Below are positions 16,862-25,738 of a stretch of DNA of 41,589 nt, piece after piece. The stretch is from CAZILN01 sp964540005. GTDB lineage: Bacteria; Bacteroidota; Bacteroidia; Bacteroidales; SM23-62. A program made the position numbers and the translations under genes. Each line of letters opens with the position of its first letter. The first letter of the stretch is position 1. Under the pieces are notes generated by a model. That model had not been told where the DNA came from. It ran no database searches and worked only from the letters and a program-made list of their open reading frames with translations. The DNA is taken from contig CAZILN010000150.1 of assembly GCA_964540005.1 (NCBI GenBank), positions 1-41,589 on the forward strand, written 5' to 3'.

Positions 16862-17821
16862 ATGCGCGCTTATATCCTTGTATTGATGTTCCTCCTTTCC
16901 TCCTGCACAGAACCTGTTGAATATGCACTGGTAATACACGGGGGTGCCGGTAATATCAACAGGGAAAGCATCAGCGATGAAATGGAAGAAACCTACCGCA
17001 CAGCGCTCAGCGAAGCCCTGTTGGTTGGAGAAAATGTACTCAAAAACGGTGGTTCGAGCCTGGATGCCGTCGAGCAGGTGATCAGGCTGATGGAAGACTC
17101 TCCCCTGTTCAATGCAGGCAAGGGAGCGGTTTTTACACATGAGGGGAAAAATGAAATGGATGCTTCGATTATGGACGGTAGTGATCTGAACGCCGGAGCA
17201 ATAGCCGGAGTGGGTGATATCAGAAACCCTATCAGTCTTGCACGGCTGGTAATGGAGAAATCAGAACATGTTATGCTATCTGGAAAGGGCGCTTCAGATT
17301 TTGCACTGGAACAGGGTATCTCCCTCGTTGACAGCAGTTATTTCTTCACTGAAAAGCGATGGAAATCCCTGCAGGAGCAGTTAAAGAAAAACGGGGTCGA
17401 AAAATACAGTACGGTAGGATGTGTGGCCCTTGACAGGAAGGGTAACCTGGCAGCGGGAACCTCAACCGGAGGTATGACAAATAAAAAATTCGGCAGAATA
17501 GGTGATTCACCGGTTATAGGAGCAGGCAACTATGCCAGTAACAGCAGCTGTGCCGTATCTGCCACCGGTCATGGAGAATACTTCATCAGGTATACTGTAG
17601 CTCATGATATAGCTGCCCTGATGGAATACTCCGGTTTAATGGTTCACCAGGCGGCCTCCCGGGTCATTCACCAGAAGCTGAAGGAAGCAGGGGGCAACGG
17701 TGGGGTAATATGCCTGGACACAAAGGGAAATATAGCTATGGAGTTCAATACCACCGGTATGTTCAGGGCCTGGGCACGGTCAGATGGCGAACGGGGCGTG
17801 CTGGTATTCAAAGAGGATTGA
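16862..17821 (+). CDS. Isoaspartyl peptidase/L-asparaginase family lipoprotein (Ntn hydrolase)
   Basis: A 319-residue plant-type asparaginase/isoaspartyl peptidase. These are made as precursors and cleave themselves before a Thr that becomes the nucleophile. Visible: IHGGAGN near the start, AGKGAVFTHEGKNEMDASIMDG in the alpha part, and the cleavage site YST-VGCVALD with nucleophile Thr184, followed by LAAGTSTGGMTNKKFGRIGDSP. Residue before Thr is Ser rather than the usual Gly. ATG at 16862 gives a lipoprotein signal ending LLSSC (Cys15), so the enzyme is probably envelope-located; an upstream ATG at 16814 would hide this signal. Hydrolysis of beta-aspartyl peptides is the expected reaction. 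Confidence 0.9.
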   Translation: MRAYILVLMFLLSSCTEPVEYALVIHGGAGNINRESISDEMEETYRTALSEALLVGENVLKNGGSSLDAVEQVIRLMEDSPLFNAGKGAVFTHEGKNEMDASIMDGSDLNAGAIAGVGDIRNPISLARLVMEKSEHVMLSGKGASDFALEQGISLVDSSYFFTEKRWKSLQEQLKKNGVEKYSTVGCVALDRKGNLAAGTSTGGMTNKKFGRIGDSPVIGAGNYASNSSCAVSATGHGEYFIRYTVAHDIAALMEYSGLMVHQAASRVIHQKLKEAGGNGGVICLDTKGNIAMEFNTTGMFRAWARSDGERGVLVFKED

Positions 17822-17839
17822 TCCTGCCTGAATGTCTGC

Positions 17840-18694
17840 TCAGATACCCTGGATCAAATCCTGGTCCCTGATTATAATAAACCAGGGATTGTGCAGGTCT
17901 TCCTTATTATATATCAATTCCTCCTTTGTATCAGGCTGAAAAACACTGCATCCTGAATGCATGGCAATAGCATGGCCGGCTGCCGTATCCCACTCCATAG
18001 TAGGACCAAAACGTGGATAGATATCTGCTACTCCCTCAGCAACCAGGCAAATCTTCAGGGCACTGCCCCTGGACACAACATCCACAGTTCCGGCCTTCTT
18101 TTTTACTTTCTTAATAAACTTCCTGGTGTCCCAATTGATGTGAGAACGGCTGGCTACCACTGTAAGATCCCTGTCCCTGCCATTGACATAGGGAAGCTTG
18201 ATCGACCGTTCAACGAGCTCATTCAGGGACAGATCCATAAGAGCCATGGGATCCGGTGATTTCAGCAGGCAGCCACCCGTATCTTCAGAAGAAAAATAGA
18301 TCTGATGAAGGGCAGGTGTATATACTATCCCTGTTACAGGGTGATTGTTTTTAATCAGGGCTATATTAACCGTGAAATCACCATTGTGCTTGATAAATTC
18401 TTTGGTCCCGTCCAGCGGATCAACCATCCATAAGAGCTCCCAGTTCTTTCGCACCGAATATTCCAGGTCCCGTCCTTCTTCGCTAAGTACAGGGATGCCT
18501 GTATCACGCAAGCCCTCCATTATTATGCTGTGAGCTTCCAGGTCCGCTTCGGTAAGAGGAGACTTGTCCTCTTTACGCCTGGTATGAAAATCCCCGCTTT
18601 TATAAATTCTCATTATTGCCTTCCCCGCCAGAAGAGCAGTCCTGAAGGATACCAGTAACAAAGAAGGGTAATCCGGCGTTTTTAGCTGAACCAT
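17840..18694 (-). CDS. cysQ: 3'(2'),5'-bisphosphate nucleotidase (CysQ)
   Basis: A 284-residue member of the inositol monophosphatase superfamily that removes the 3'-phosphate of PAP, the by-product of sulfate assimilation. Metal-binding motifs are intact: Glu72-Glu73 in LSEEG, the DPLDGTKEF motif at 92-100 and EWDTAAGHA near 230. KHNGDFTVNIALI is the CysQ-type continuation. The start ATG overlaps the stop of the upstream SLC13 transporter by one base, so both are translated from one message. That pairing supports sulfate uptake and assimilation rather than inositol metabolism. Confidence 0.93.
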   Translation of the reverse strand: MVQLKTPDYPSLLLVSFRTALLAGKAIMRIYKSGDFHTRRKEDKSPLTEADLEAHSIIMEGLRDTGIPVLSEEGRDLEYSVRKNWELLWMVDPLDGTKEFIKHNGDFTVNIALIKNNHPVTGIVYTPALHQIYFSSEDTGGCLLKSPDPMALMDLSLNELVERSIKLPYVNGRDRDLTVVASRSHINWDTRKFIKKVKKKAGTVDVVSRGSALKICLVAEGVADIYPRFGPTMEWDTAAGHAIAMHSGCSVFQPDTKEELIYNKEDLHNPWFIIIRDQDLIQGI

Positions 18695-20472
18695 TAAAAA
18701 TATATTATTGTAAGAATAATAACTGTGGTAATCATGTAAAGCATGGTAAGAGGGGCTCCAATCTTGAAAAAATCCTTGAATGAATAGCCACCGGGACCGT
18801 ATACCATCAGGTTGGTCTGAAATCCTACCGGGGTCATGAAATTGGCAGCCGCACCATAAGCAACCACCAGTACAAAGGGTACCGGGTTCAGATCGAGGGT
18901 AACTGCAGTAGCAACCGAAATAGGGAAGATTATGGCTGCGGCTGCCTTACTGGTAATGTAAGCCGCGAGAACAGATGTGATAAGGTAAATACCGGTAAGT
19001 ATCCCGATTTTCCCAAGTGGAGCAAACAGGTTGATGATTCCCCTCGCAACAAGATCGGCTGCTCCTGATTTCACCATAGCAGTACCCAATGCCAGTGAAA
19101 GAACAATAATAATTGCCAGGTTGTAATCTATACTCTTGGGAATCTCCCTGGGACTCGTCAGGTTCATCAGCATACTGGCTATCAGAATTACAAGCAGGCT
19201 GATGAACAGCGGGACAACCTGAAGGGATGAAAGGAGGATAGCCATTAATAATCCCCCCAGAAGGATTGCATTCTTCCACCATTTGGTTTTTAAGATTTCT
19301 TTAACCTTCGATATAAAATAAAAATCTTCTGTCTGCATGCTCCGTGATACAAAAAGTTCACCTGAATATAAAAGAAGTACATCCCCGGCTTTCAGGATGG
19401 TATCTCCCACCTTTCCTGTCAGCATCTCCCCGTTTCTGTGAACCGAGAGAATAGCCGCATCGTATCGCGATCTGAAATTCGTTTCCCGCACCGGTTTGTT
19501 AATGAGGTTTGAATTCTGTGACACTACAACTTCAATGATCTCTGTACGGGTACGTTTGGCCAGCATGCCGGCTTCGGGAATAGATAAACCGGAATCAGAG
19601 TTGATCATGTCGGCAATAACCTGCGTATCTCCTGCAAATACAAGCAGATCACCCTTATCGAGTAAGAGGTCCCTGTTAAACTCTGTTATTTTGAATCCCC
19701 TCCTCCACAATTCCATGAGGTAGAATCCGGGTTGTCCCCTCAGTCTTGATTCTTCTACAGTTTTACCTATCAGAGAGGATTTTTCCTTTACTTTAGCTTC
19801 GATCAGGTATTCCCTCTTGCTGGTTGAAAATGCTGTTATCAGGTCAGGTTTATCAGGCAGGAGCCTGTTCCCGAACAACATCATGTATATATACCCTATA
19901 ATGATCATCGGAAATCCTACTGCCACAAAATCAAAGATCTTTAATTCTTCCAGGTCCGGTGAGATCGTCTGTTCAACAACCAGTCCGTTAACGATCAGGT
20001 TGGTTGATGTCCCTATCAGGGTGGCACATCCTCCCAGGATAGCTGCATAAGAAAGAGGTATCATAAATTTTGAGGGAGAAATGTTATTGCGCCGGCACCA
20101 GTTATGGACATAAGGTATCATAACTGCAACCAGCGGGGTATTATTAAGGAAAGCTGAAAAGCCGGAGATCAGTATCATCATCCGGCTGAGGAATCCCCTG
20201 TAGCTTCTTGCATTACGGAAAAAGCGGTCAAATATCAGCTCCATAACCGCTGTCCTTTTAATAATATCCCCGATAACAAGCAGTATGATCACTACGCCAA
20301 CCTGTTCATTGGCAAAGCCCTTAAGAATCTCTGACGGTGTAAGAATTCCCAGGACCCCCAGCGATATCACCCCAACCATAAAAGTAAAAGCAGGCCCGAG
20401 GATTTCCCTGTATAAGGAAATTAGGATAAAGAGCAGAACAATGAAGACAACTATCTGATCAAAGCTCAGCAT
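18694..20472 (-). CDS. SLC13-family permease with two RCK_C/TrkA_C domains
   Basis: A 592-residue sodium/anion symporter of the CitT/SLC13 type. N-terminal membrane half about residues 1-200 (ILGGCATLIGTSTNLIVNGLV carries the substrate-site motif), two tandem cytosolic TrkA_C domains about 205-285 and 300-380, then a second membrane half with the repeat motif GAAANFMTPVGFQTNLMVYGPGGY near the end. This architecture is common in putative sulfate transporters. I start at ATG 20472 (MLSFDQIVVFIV); an upstream TTG at 20487 is less likely. Overlap with cysQ favours sulfate as substrate, though dicarboxylates or citrate cannot be excluded. A perfect TAnnTTTG lies upstream. Confidence 0.9.
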   Translation of the reverse strand: MLSFDQIVVFIVLLFILISLYREILGPAFTFMVGVISLGVLGILTPSEILKGFANEQVGVVIILLVIGDIIKRTAVMELIFDRFFRNARSYRGFLSRMMILISGFSAFLNNTPLVAVMIPYVHNWCRRNNISPSKFMIPLSYAAILGGCATLIGTSTNLIVNGLVVEQTISPDLEELKIFDFVAVGFPMIIIGYIYMMLFGNRLLPDKPDLITAFSTSKREYLIEAKVKEKSSLIGKTVEESRLRGQPGFYLMELWRRGFKITEFNRDLLLDKGDLLVFAGDTQVIADMINSDSGLSIPEAGMLAKRTRTEIIEVVVSQNSNLINKPVRETNFRSRYDAAILSVHRNGEMLTGKVGDTILKAGDVLLLYSGELFVSRSMQTEDFYFISKVKEILKTKWWKNAILLGGLLMAILLSSLQVVPLFISLLVILIASMLMNLTSPREIPKSIDYNLAIIIVLSLALGTAMVKSGAADLVARGIINLFAPLGKIGILTGIYLITSVLAAYITSKAAAAIIFPISVATAVTLDLNPVPFVLVVAYGAAANFMTPVGFQTNLMVYGPGGYSFKDFFKIGAPLTMLYMITTVIILTIIYF

Positions 20473-20533
20473 ATATTTACCTATCAATCCGGTTCAGGTA
20501 TTGCATTGAATGAGAAATCAGGATACAGCCATT

Positions 20534-20541
20534 CAAAGATA
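20534..20541 (-). promoter_or_regulatory. -7 element for the SLC13-cysQ operon
   Basis: The minus strand reads TATCTTTG, a perfect TAnnTTTG, 62 bases upstream of the ATG at 20472, in the gap after the HD-like gene. No convincing -33 element. Confidence 0.5.
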
Positions 20542-20605
20542 TTTAAAGAAACGGTTTTTTAAACAGAATTACCCATTAATTTAGCTTCCGCCGGACCGAT
20601 CAGGT

Positions 20606-21145
20606 TCATATACGCTCCTTAAAAGGAAGGAAGGTCATGAAATCAGCATGATGCACTATATAAGCCTCTGTAGACCTTGTTATATGATCTCCTTCACCTG
20701 CATGGGCGGCAATGATGTGGCAGATCTCAGCCGGGAGGCCGCATTGTTCAGCCAGGGAAACCCCTGAAAAAGGATGCCGGAGGTATCTGCCATAGCTGCC
20801 CTGTACCGGCTTACCATCCACTATTTCGTATTCCAGCAGTTTCCCCACATCGGCCAGTATGGCCCCGGCTATAAGTACATCCATATTTACAGGAAGGGAA
20901 TCTCCAAAGAAAAGATTCATATGCCGGCCGCTGTCCCGGGCAACATGCACTACACACCGTTTATGGTCCATAAAACTCACTTTTAGTCCGGGTACCAACA
21001 GTGTAAAAGGAATTTCTTTCAGGTCAGATGATGTGAGTTTGCTCCGTTCCAGGGCCAGCTCCCAGGTAGCGGCAGTCTTTTCCCGGATGTCTTCATCCGC
21101 TATCCAATCCAGTTCAGGCCACAGATCCATTATCTCGTCTGTCAT
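20606..21145 (-). CDS. HD-domain-like protein with altered HD motif
   Basis: A 179-residue protein with the layout of HD-superfamily phosphohydrolases: His67 (VVHVARDS), a helix ending AILADVGKLLEYE (Ala98-Asp99), His124 (RHPF), His148 (AAHAGEGD) and HHADF (His165-His166, Asp168). In typical members the central motif is HD; here Ala replaces the His while the Asp and other candidate ligands remain. Metal binding or catalysis may therefore differ, or another His may substitute. It starts 54 bases downstream of the dehydrogenase gene on the same strand and is probably co-transcribed. Substrate unknown. Confidence 0.75.
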   Translation of the reverse strand: MTDEIMDLWPELDWIADEDIREKTAATWELALERSKLTSSDLKEIPFTLLVPGLKVSFMDHKRCVVHVARDSGRHMNLFFGDSLPVNMDVLIAGAILADVGKLLEYEIVDGKPVQGSYGRYLRHPFSGVSLAEQCGLPAEICHIIAAHAGEGDHITRSTEAYIVHHADFMTFLPFKERI

Positions 21146-21199
21146 AATGTACTTGTTTGATTACTGTCTTATTTTATTAAAATCCTGTCATCAGCGGCA

Positions 21200-22387
21200 T
21201 TATAATTCATTTATAATGGCATCAGCCATATCCCTTGTAGAGGCCGCCCCCTGGTTTATCACATCCTGGCTGCCCCTGGCTCTCATCATGTCATAGGTTC
21301 TCACTTTGCCGGCTGATATTACCCTGGCTATTGCTTTCCGGATCCTGACTGCAATATCCGGACATTCAATATGGTCAAGCATCATACAGGCCGACTCGAT
21401 CATAGCGATTGGATTAACTATAGAAACAGGGTAGGAAGCATATTTCGGCGCCGAGCCATGGGTAGGTTCAAATACGGCAACTTCATTGCCTATGTTGGCA
21501 CTGCATGCAAAACCAAGTCCCCCGATCAGGCCTGCAAAACCATCTGATACAATATCACCAAACATATTCCCGGCTACAATCACGCCATAGGATTCCGGGT
21601 TCTTCGTCAGCCACATCATCTGGGCATCAATGTTGGTATTCCATAGCTCGATCTCAGGGTATTCATTTTTTTGCAGATCTTTGGCCATTTTAAACATCAT
21701 ACCGGATGTCTCCCTGATAACATTCGGTTTCTCGCAAACAGTAACTGAAGGATATTCATATTTCCTTGCATACTGAAATGCGGCATCCAGTATCCGCCCG
21801 GTTGCTTTCACGGTAAAAATTCTTGTCGAGACGGCCAGTTCCCCCCTGGGCACTTCAGAGAAATTCTTCAGAAATCTGGGATGAGAAATGAGTGCTTCAT
21901 ACACCACATCAGGGGGGTCAGACCATTCAACTCCCCCGTAAAGTCCTTCCGTGTTCTGTCTGAAAATAACTACATCTACCTCCGGCTCTTCTATGCTGCC
22001 GTCTGTCCCGCGCCTGATAAAATTAAGCGGATTGCCGATATAGGTATGACAGGGCCTGATACAAATATCAAGGTTAAAATGCTGCCGCAATCCCACAATC
22101 GGGCTTGAATATACCAGTCCCCTGTCCTGTAACTCCGGTATGAGCTCTTGTGCAGCTTCCTCTTTCGGTTTGGAAGTAATGGCTCCGAACAGCCCTGTTT
22201 TATGTTCTGCCAGCAAATCCAATGTTCTTTGAGGAAGCGGGTTCCCCTCTGTCCTCCAGAATTCCCATCCAATATCGGCTTCAACATACCTGGGATTGAA
22301 ACCGGCTTTTGAAAGCACACGAACAGCTTCATTGAGAACTGTCTTACCTATACCATCACCAGGCATCAGAACAATGGTTTCACTCAT
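21200..22387 (-). CDS. Isocitrate/isopropylmalate dehydrogenase family protein
   Basis: A 395-residue beta-decarboxylating dehydrogenase. Family motifs: GDGIG (10-14), LRQHFNLDICIRP (100-112), RQNTEGLYGG (143-152), NMFGDIVSDGFAGLIGGLG (274-292) and HGSAPKYA (310-317). Lys315-Tyr316 match the pair that gives NADP preference in E. coli isocitrate dehydrogenase. The substrate loop is unusual: DICIRP replaces the common YANVRP, and EKPNVIRE replaces the usual HKANV. True isocitrate, isopropylmalate, homoisocitrate or tartrate specificity cannot be assigned. No leucine-pathway genes are nearby; its partner is the HD-like gene downstream. Confidence 0.88.
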   Translation of the reverse strand: MSETIVLMPGDGIGKTVLNEAVRVLSKAGFNPRYVEADIGWEFWRTEGNPLPQRTLDLLAEHKTGLFGAITSKPKEEAAQELIPELQDRGLVYSSPIVGLRQHFNLDICIRPCHTYIGNPLNFIRRGTDGSIEEPEVDVVIFRQNTEGLYGGVEWSDPPDVVYEALISHPRFLKNFSEVPRGELAVSTRIFTVKATGRILDAAFQYARKYEYPSVTVCEKPNVIRETSGMMFKMAKDLQKNEYPEIELWNTNIDAQMMWLTKNPESYGVIVAGNMFGDIVSDGFAGLIGGLGFACSANIGNEVAVFEPTHGSAPKYASYPVSIVNPIAMIESACMMLDHIECPDIAVRIRKAIARVISAGKVRTYDMMRARGSQDVINQGAASTRDMADAIINEL

Positions 22388-22524
22388 GTCTCTTTATCTC
22401 GAGCAATTAATTTGTAGTAAAATTAGAATAAAAAATCAATGCCGATTTTGATGGGAAAGTGTTTTTTATCCTTTATCTTGTAAAACATTCTAACACCGAA
22501 CGATATACCTGGTAATAGGCAAAC

Positions 22525-23985
22525 ATGACTTTCAACGAATTGGAACCATCCGGATTGTGGACCTGTTTTCAGCAAATATGTGAAATACCCAGGTTATCTA
22601 AACAGGAAGATAAAATTATCGATTTCCTTACCGGTTTTGCACAAAAACACAGGCTCGATTTTGAAAAGGACGAAAGCGGTAATATCCTTATCCCTAAACC
22701 CGCTGCTCCGGGATTTGAACATTTACAGACTGTCATACTTCAGTCTCACATGGACATGGTTGGTGAAAAAGAACAGGATTCCGATCACGACTTCAGCAAG
22801 GACGCCATTAAACCCTTTGTGGAAAAAGGCTGGATCAGGGCAAATGGGACCACCCTGGGGGCCGATGATGGAATAGGGATTGCTGCACAAATGGTAATCC
22901 TGAAAGATCCCGGCATTGAACACGGCCCCCTGGAATGCCTTTTTACTGTTGATGAAGAATCAGGGATGACCGGGGCCATGAACCTTGAACCCGGTTTTCT
23001 TACCGGTAAAATACTGATCAATCTTGATTCGGAAGACGAAGGAGAATTGTTTATCGGGTGTGCGGGGGGAATTGACACCATAGCCACTTTTAATACAGTC
23101 CCGAAAAAGCCCGGTAATAACTCTGTATACTATCGCGTTTCGGTAAGTGGCCTGAATGGAGGCCATTCAGGAGATGAAATTCATAAGAGTCCGGGTAACG
23201 CCATAAAGATCCTGAACAGGTTTCTATGGAACATCAGCAGGGAATTTAAGGCAAGGATCAGCCGTTTCGAAGGCGGAAACCTTCGCAATGCCATACCCCG
23301 GGAAGCTTACACCAGGTTTTGCATCCCAGGTAAACAGGCAGCTGATTTTGAAAGTTTCTACCACATCTATGTTGCAACAGTAAAGAAGGAGCTTAGAATT
23401 TATGAGCCCGCGCTCAATTTCGAGCTTCACATCAGCGAAACTTCTGATGCGGTCATCAATAAAACAGTTCAGAAAAATCTGCTGAATGCCATATATGCCT
23501 GTCCGCACGGAGTCATTACCTGGAGCAGCGAACTTGAAGGCCTGGTGGAGACCTCTACCAATCTGGCATCCATTAAACATATCAGTGAGAAACAGATACA
23601 GGTGATAACAAGCCAGCGTTCTTCGGTGGACTCGGCAAAAAAGGATATTGCAGACAGGATAAATAGTATTTTCAGCCTGGCAGGGGCCGAAACCCATCAT
23701 ACCGACGGATATCCGGGATGGTCACCCGACACCAACTCTGAGATCCTCAGGGTGAGCACCGCAGCCTATAAAAGACTGTTCAGAAAAAACCCTGTGGTCA
23801 GGGCTATACATGCCGGCCTGGAATGCGGCCTGATCCTGGAAAAGTACCCCCGGCTGGATATGATATCATTCGGGCCGACCATCAAGGGTGCTCATACACC
23901 CAGCGAACGCATCAGTATCCGTAGTACTCAGAAATTCTGGAAATTACTGCTGAATGTATTGACAAGTATTCCCAGGCAGGTTTAA
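22525..23985 (+). CDS. pepD: Aminoacyl-histidine dipeptidase (PepD), M20 family
   Basis: A 486-residue cytosolic dizinc dipeptidase with broad specificity for dipeptides including Xaa-His. Family M20 ligands are visible: His in QSHMDMVGEK, bridging Asp in LGADDGIG, Glu-Glu in VDEESGMTGA, Asp in INLDSEDEGE, and a late His in GPTIKGAHTPSERI. The lid domain lies between about residues 205 and 385 (SGLNGGHSGDEIHKSPGNAI). Length agrees with E. coli PepD. No signal peptide. It is a single gene, ending 6 bases before the convergent rubredoxin gene. Confidence 0.94.
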   Translation: MTFNELEPSGLWTCFQQICEIPRLSKQEDKIIDFLTGFAQKHRLDFEKDESGNILIPKPAAPGFEHLQTVILQSHMDMVGEKEQDSDHDFSKDAIKPFVEKGWIRANGTTLGADDGIGIAAQMVILKDPGIEHGPLECLFTVDEESGMTGAMNLEPGFLTGKILINLDSEDEGELFIGCAGGIDTIATFNTVPKKPGNNSVYYRVSVSGLNGGHSGDEIHKSPGNAIKILNRFLWNISREFKARISRFEGGNLRNAIPREAYTRFCIPGKQAADFESFYHIYVATVKKELRIYEPALNFELHISETSDAVINKTVQKNLLNAIYACPHGVITWSSELEGLVETSTNLASIKHISEKQIQVITSQRSSVDSAKKDIADRINSIFSLAGAETHHTDGYPGWSPDTNSEILRVSTAAYKRLFRKNPVVRAIHAGLECGLILEKYPRLDMISFGPTIKGAHTPSERISIRSTQKFWKLLLNVLTSIPRQV

Positions 23986-23991
23986 ACCGGA

Positions 23992-24153
23992 TCAGATATC
24001 TTCTAAAAAATCACTCTTACCTACTCCGCATACCGGACATGCCCAATCGTCCGGGATGTCCTCGAATCTTGTGCCCGGATCAATTCCGCCATCAGGGTCT
24101 CCCTCCTGGGGATCATAAACATAACCGCAGACTGAACATCTGTATCGCTTCAT
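23992..24153 (-). CDS. Rubredoxin
   Basis: A 53-residue one-iron electron carrier. The two Fe-binding pairs are CSVCGY near residues 6-11 and CPVCGVGK near 39-46, with the conserved aromatic and acidic core YDPQEGDPDGGI and FEDIPDDWACPVCG. I start at ATG 24153 (MKRYRCSVCGY), which gives the normal rubredoxin length; a TTG at 24174 would add seven unneeded residues. It is a single gene without a visible reductase partner. A role in oxygen or peroxide reduction is common in anaerobes but not shown here. Confidence 0.95.
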   Translation of the reverse strand: MKRYRCSVCGYVYDPQEGDPDGGIDPGTRFEDIPDDWACPVCGVGKSDFLEDI

Positions 24154-24285
24154 ATGGCCTGGACTTAAGTTCAAAATCTCCGGAATTTATAAAATAATAT
24201 CCAATTTATACCTTTATTTTACCTGTTCCTGAGGTATCCGAAACATGAATATCTAAAAAAATAATACTATCTTCCGTCTCATTTA

Positions 24286-25074
24286 ATGAAACCCGGTTTG
24301 GAAAGGATCACGTCCGAAATAAAACTGTTTAAGCCAATCAGCCTGGAAAAAATGGATGAGGTAAAGCTGATGAACCGGATAGACACTAAATATGTGCTTC
24401 CGGTCAGTCTGCTTCCGGACCTTCTGCAGAGCATCAGCAGCCAGTATATGTCCCTTGTCATTGAATCCGAAAATCTATCGCGGTACAGAACCCTGTATTT
24501 CGATTCCCCTGAATTCCGGTTTTATCATGACCATCACAACGGGAGGCGGCCGCGGTTCAAGATAAGGTTCAGGGAATATACAGTAACCAGCACTGTTTTC
24601 TGTGAGGTAAAACAAAAAAACAATAAAAACCGGACCATAAAAAAAAGAATCAAAGCCGGGGATATCCCGGATACAATAACTGAACCCTATCTGAGTTTTA
24701 TCAGAAAGCATATTCCTGATCCTCCCCTTGACCTGCAGCCTGCTGTCTGGTCTGACTTTTCACGGATCACCCTGGTAAATAATAATTTCAGGGAACGGGT
24801 GACCATTGATACCGATCTCGGCTTTAATGATGCACACAGGTCGGCCGGACTGCCCCATGTGGCAGTTGCAGAGATAAAAAGAGATACGGGTTCGGGATCA
24901 TCTTTCATCTCTGACGAATTGAGCAGCAGGAAGATCTTTCCGGTCAACCTTAGCAAGTATTGCACCGGCATAACCCTGTTAAAAGATCAGATAAAATACA
25001 ACCGATTTAAGGAAAAACTTTTATATTTAAAAAAACTTGAACATGTTGACCAATCTTCTTCAGTTGCAGGCTGA
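24286..25074 (+). CDS. VTC-domain protein, putative polyphosphate polymerase
   Basis: A 262-residue protein of the VTC fold, the catalytic tunnel domain of yeast Vtc4 that builds polyphosphate from ATP. Many basic residues expected in the tunnel are present: RIDTKY near 31-36, RYRTLYFDSPEF near 66-77, RPRFKIRFREY (88-98), CEVKQK (106-111), and later AEIKRD (196-201) with candidate metal-binding Glu197, and SKY (223-225). No SPX domain or membrane helix is present. It overlaps the next gene, a DUF4956 membrane protein, by 32 bases, indicating tight coupling. Polymerase activity is inferred from fold. Confidence 0.85.
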   Translation: MKPGLERITSEIKLFKPISLEKMDEVKLMNRIDTKYVLPVSLLPDLLQSISSQYMSLVIESENLSRYRTLYFDSPEFRFYHDHHNGRRPRFKIRFREYTVTSTVFCEVKQKNNKNRTIKKRIKAGDIPDTITEPYLSFIRKHIPDPPLDLQPAVWSDFSRITLVNNNFRERVTIDTDLGFNDAHRSAGLPHVAVAEIKRDTGSGSSFISDELSSRKIFPVNLSKYCTGITLLKDQIKYNRFKEKLLYLKKLEHVDQSSSVAG

Positions 25075-25738
25075 CACTTCAGAATTATTTGGTGTCCAAT
25101 TCATTGATACTCCTGAATTCCTCCAGTTAGTTGTAAGGTTCAGCTTTAATATGCTCGTCGTATTTATTATTGTTGTGGGACTCTATTTCAGTGTCAGCCG
25201 CAAAAAGGGTTATATGTTCTCATATGTCTTGATCTCGGCGGTTATTTTCCTTCTGTGTTTCCTGCTGAGCAGTATAGGACTGGATGTTGGATTTGCCCTT
25301 GGACTGTTTGCCATTTTCGGGATCATCAGGTACCGGACCAATCCCATTCCCATTAAGGAGATGACGTACCTCTTTGTAGTAATCGGCGTATCCGTTATCA
25401 ACGGTCTTGCAACAGAAGAAGTAAGCTATATAGAGCTGGTTTTCACAAATGTTGCCCTTATCCTGGTTGTGTATATCCTGGAAAAGGCCTGGGTCTCCAA
25501 AAAAGAGGTCAGCAAGCAGATCAACTATGAAAAGATAGAGCTTATCAAACCTGAAAAACGTAAAGAGCTGATCATAGACCTCAAAGAAAGAACGGGTCTT
25601 GAAATAACCCGGATTGAGATCGGCAGGATCAACTTTATCCGCGATACTGTAAGAATAAGGATCTATTATTTTGAAGAACCGGAATTCAGTGATGACGGGA
25701 TTGAGACCAGAAGTTCTGACGACACATCACTTATCTGA
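25043..25738 (+). CDS. DUF4956 membrane protein partnered with the VTC-domain protein
   Basis: A 231-residue protein. It has a short N-terminal amphipathic region, four hydrophobic segments about residues 33-53, 60-80, 86-100 and 108-145 (GFALGLFAIFGIIRYRTNPIPIKEMTYLF is the conserved DUF4956 stretch) and a cytosolic C-terminal domain of about 85 residues (LIIDLKERTGLEITRIEIGRINFIRDTVRIRIYY). ATG at 25043 is preferred to a TTG six bases earlier. The start lies inside the VTC gene, so translation is probably coupled. DUF4956 has no established function; by association it could anchor the polymerase or move its product across the membrane (inference). Its 3' end overlaps convergent citF by 12 bases. 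Confidence 0.87.
   Translation: MLTNLLQLQADTSELFGVQFIDTPEFLQLVVRFSFNMLVVFIIVVGLYFSVSRKKGYMFSYVLISAVIFLLCFLLSSIGLDVGFALGLFAIFGIIRYRTNPIPIKEMTYLFVVIGVSVINGLATEEVSYIELVFTNVALILVVYILEKAWVSKKEVSKQINYEKIELIKPEKRKELIIDLKERTGLEITRIEIGRINFIRDTVRIRIYYFEEPEFSDDGIETRSSDDTSLI

Noticed and set aside
16808..17140. Minus-strand frame of 110 codons over the asparaginase gene
   Set aside because: Shadow frame; the plus strand shows lipobox and all Ntn-hydrolase motifs.
18694..20472. SLC13 transporter as a citrate carrier for the citrate lyase operon
   Set aside because: It overlaps cysQ and lies 5 kb from the lyase genes, so sulfate is the better guess.
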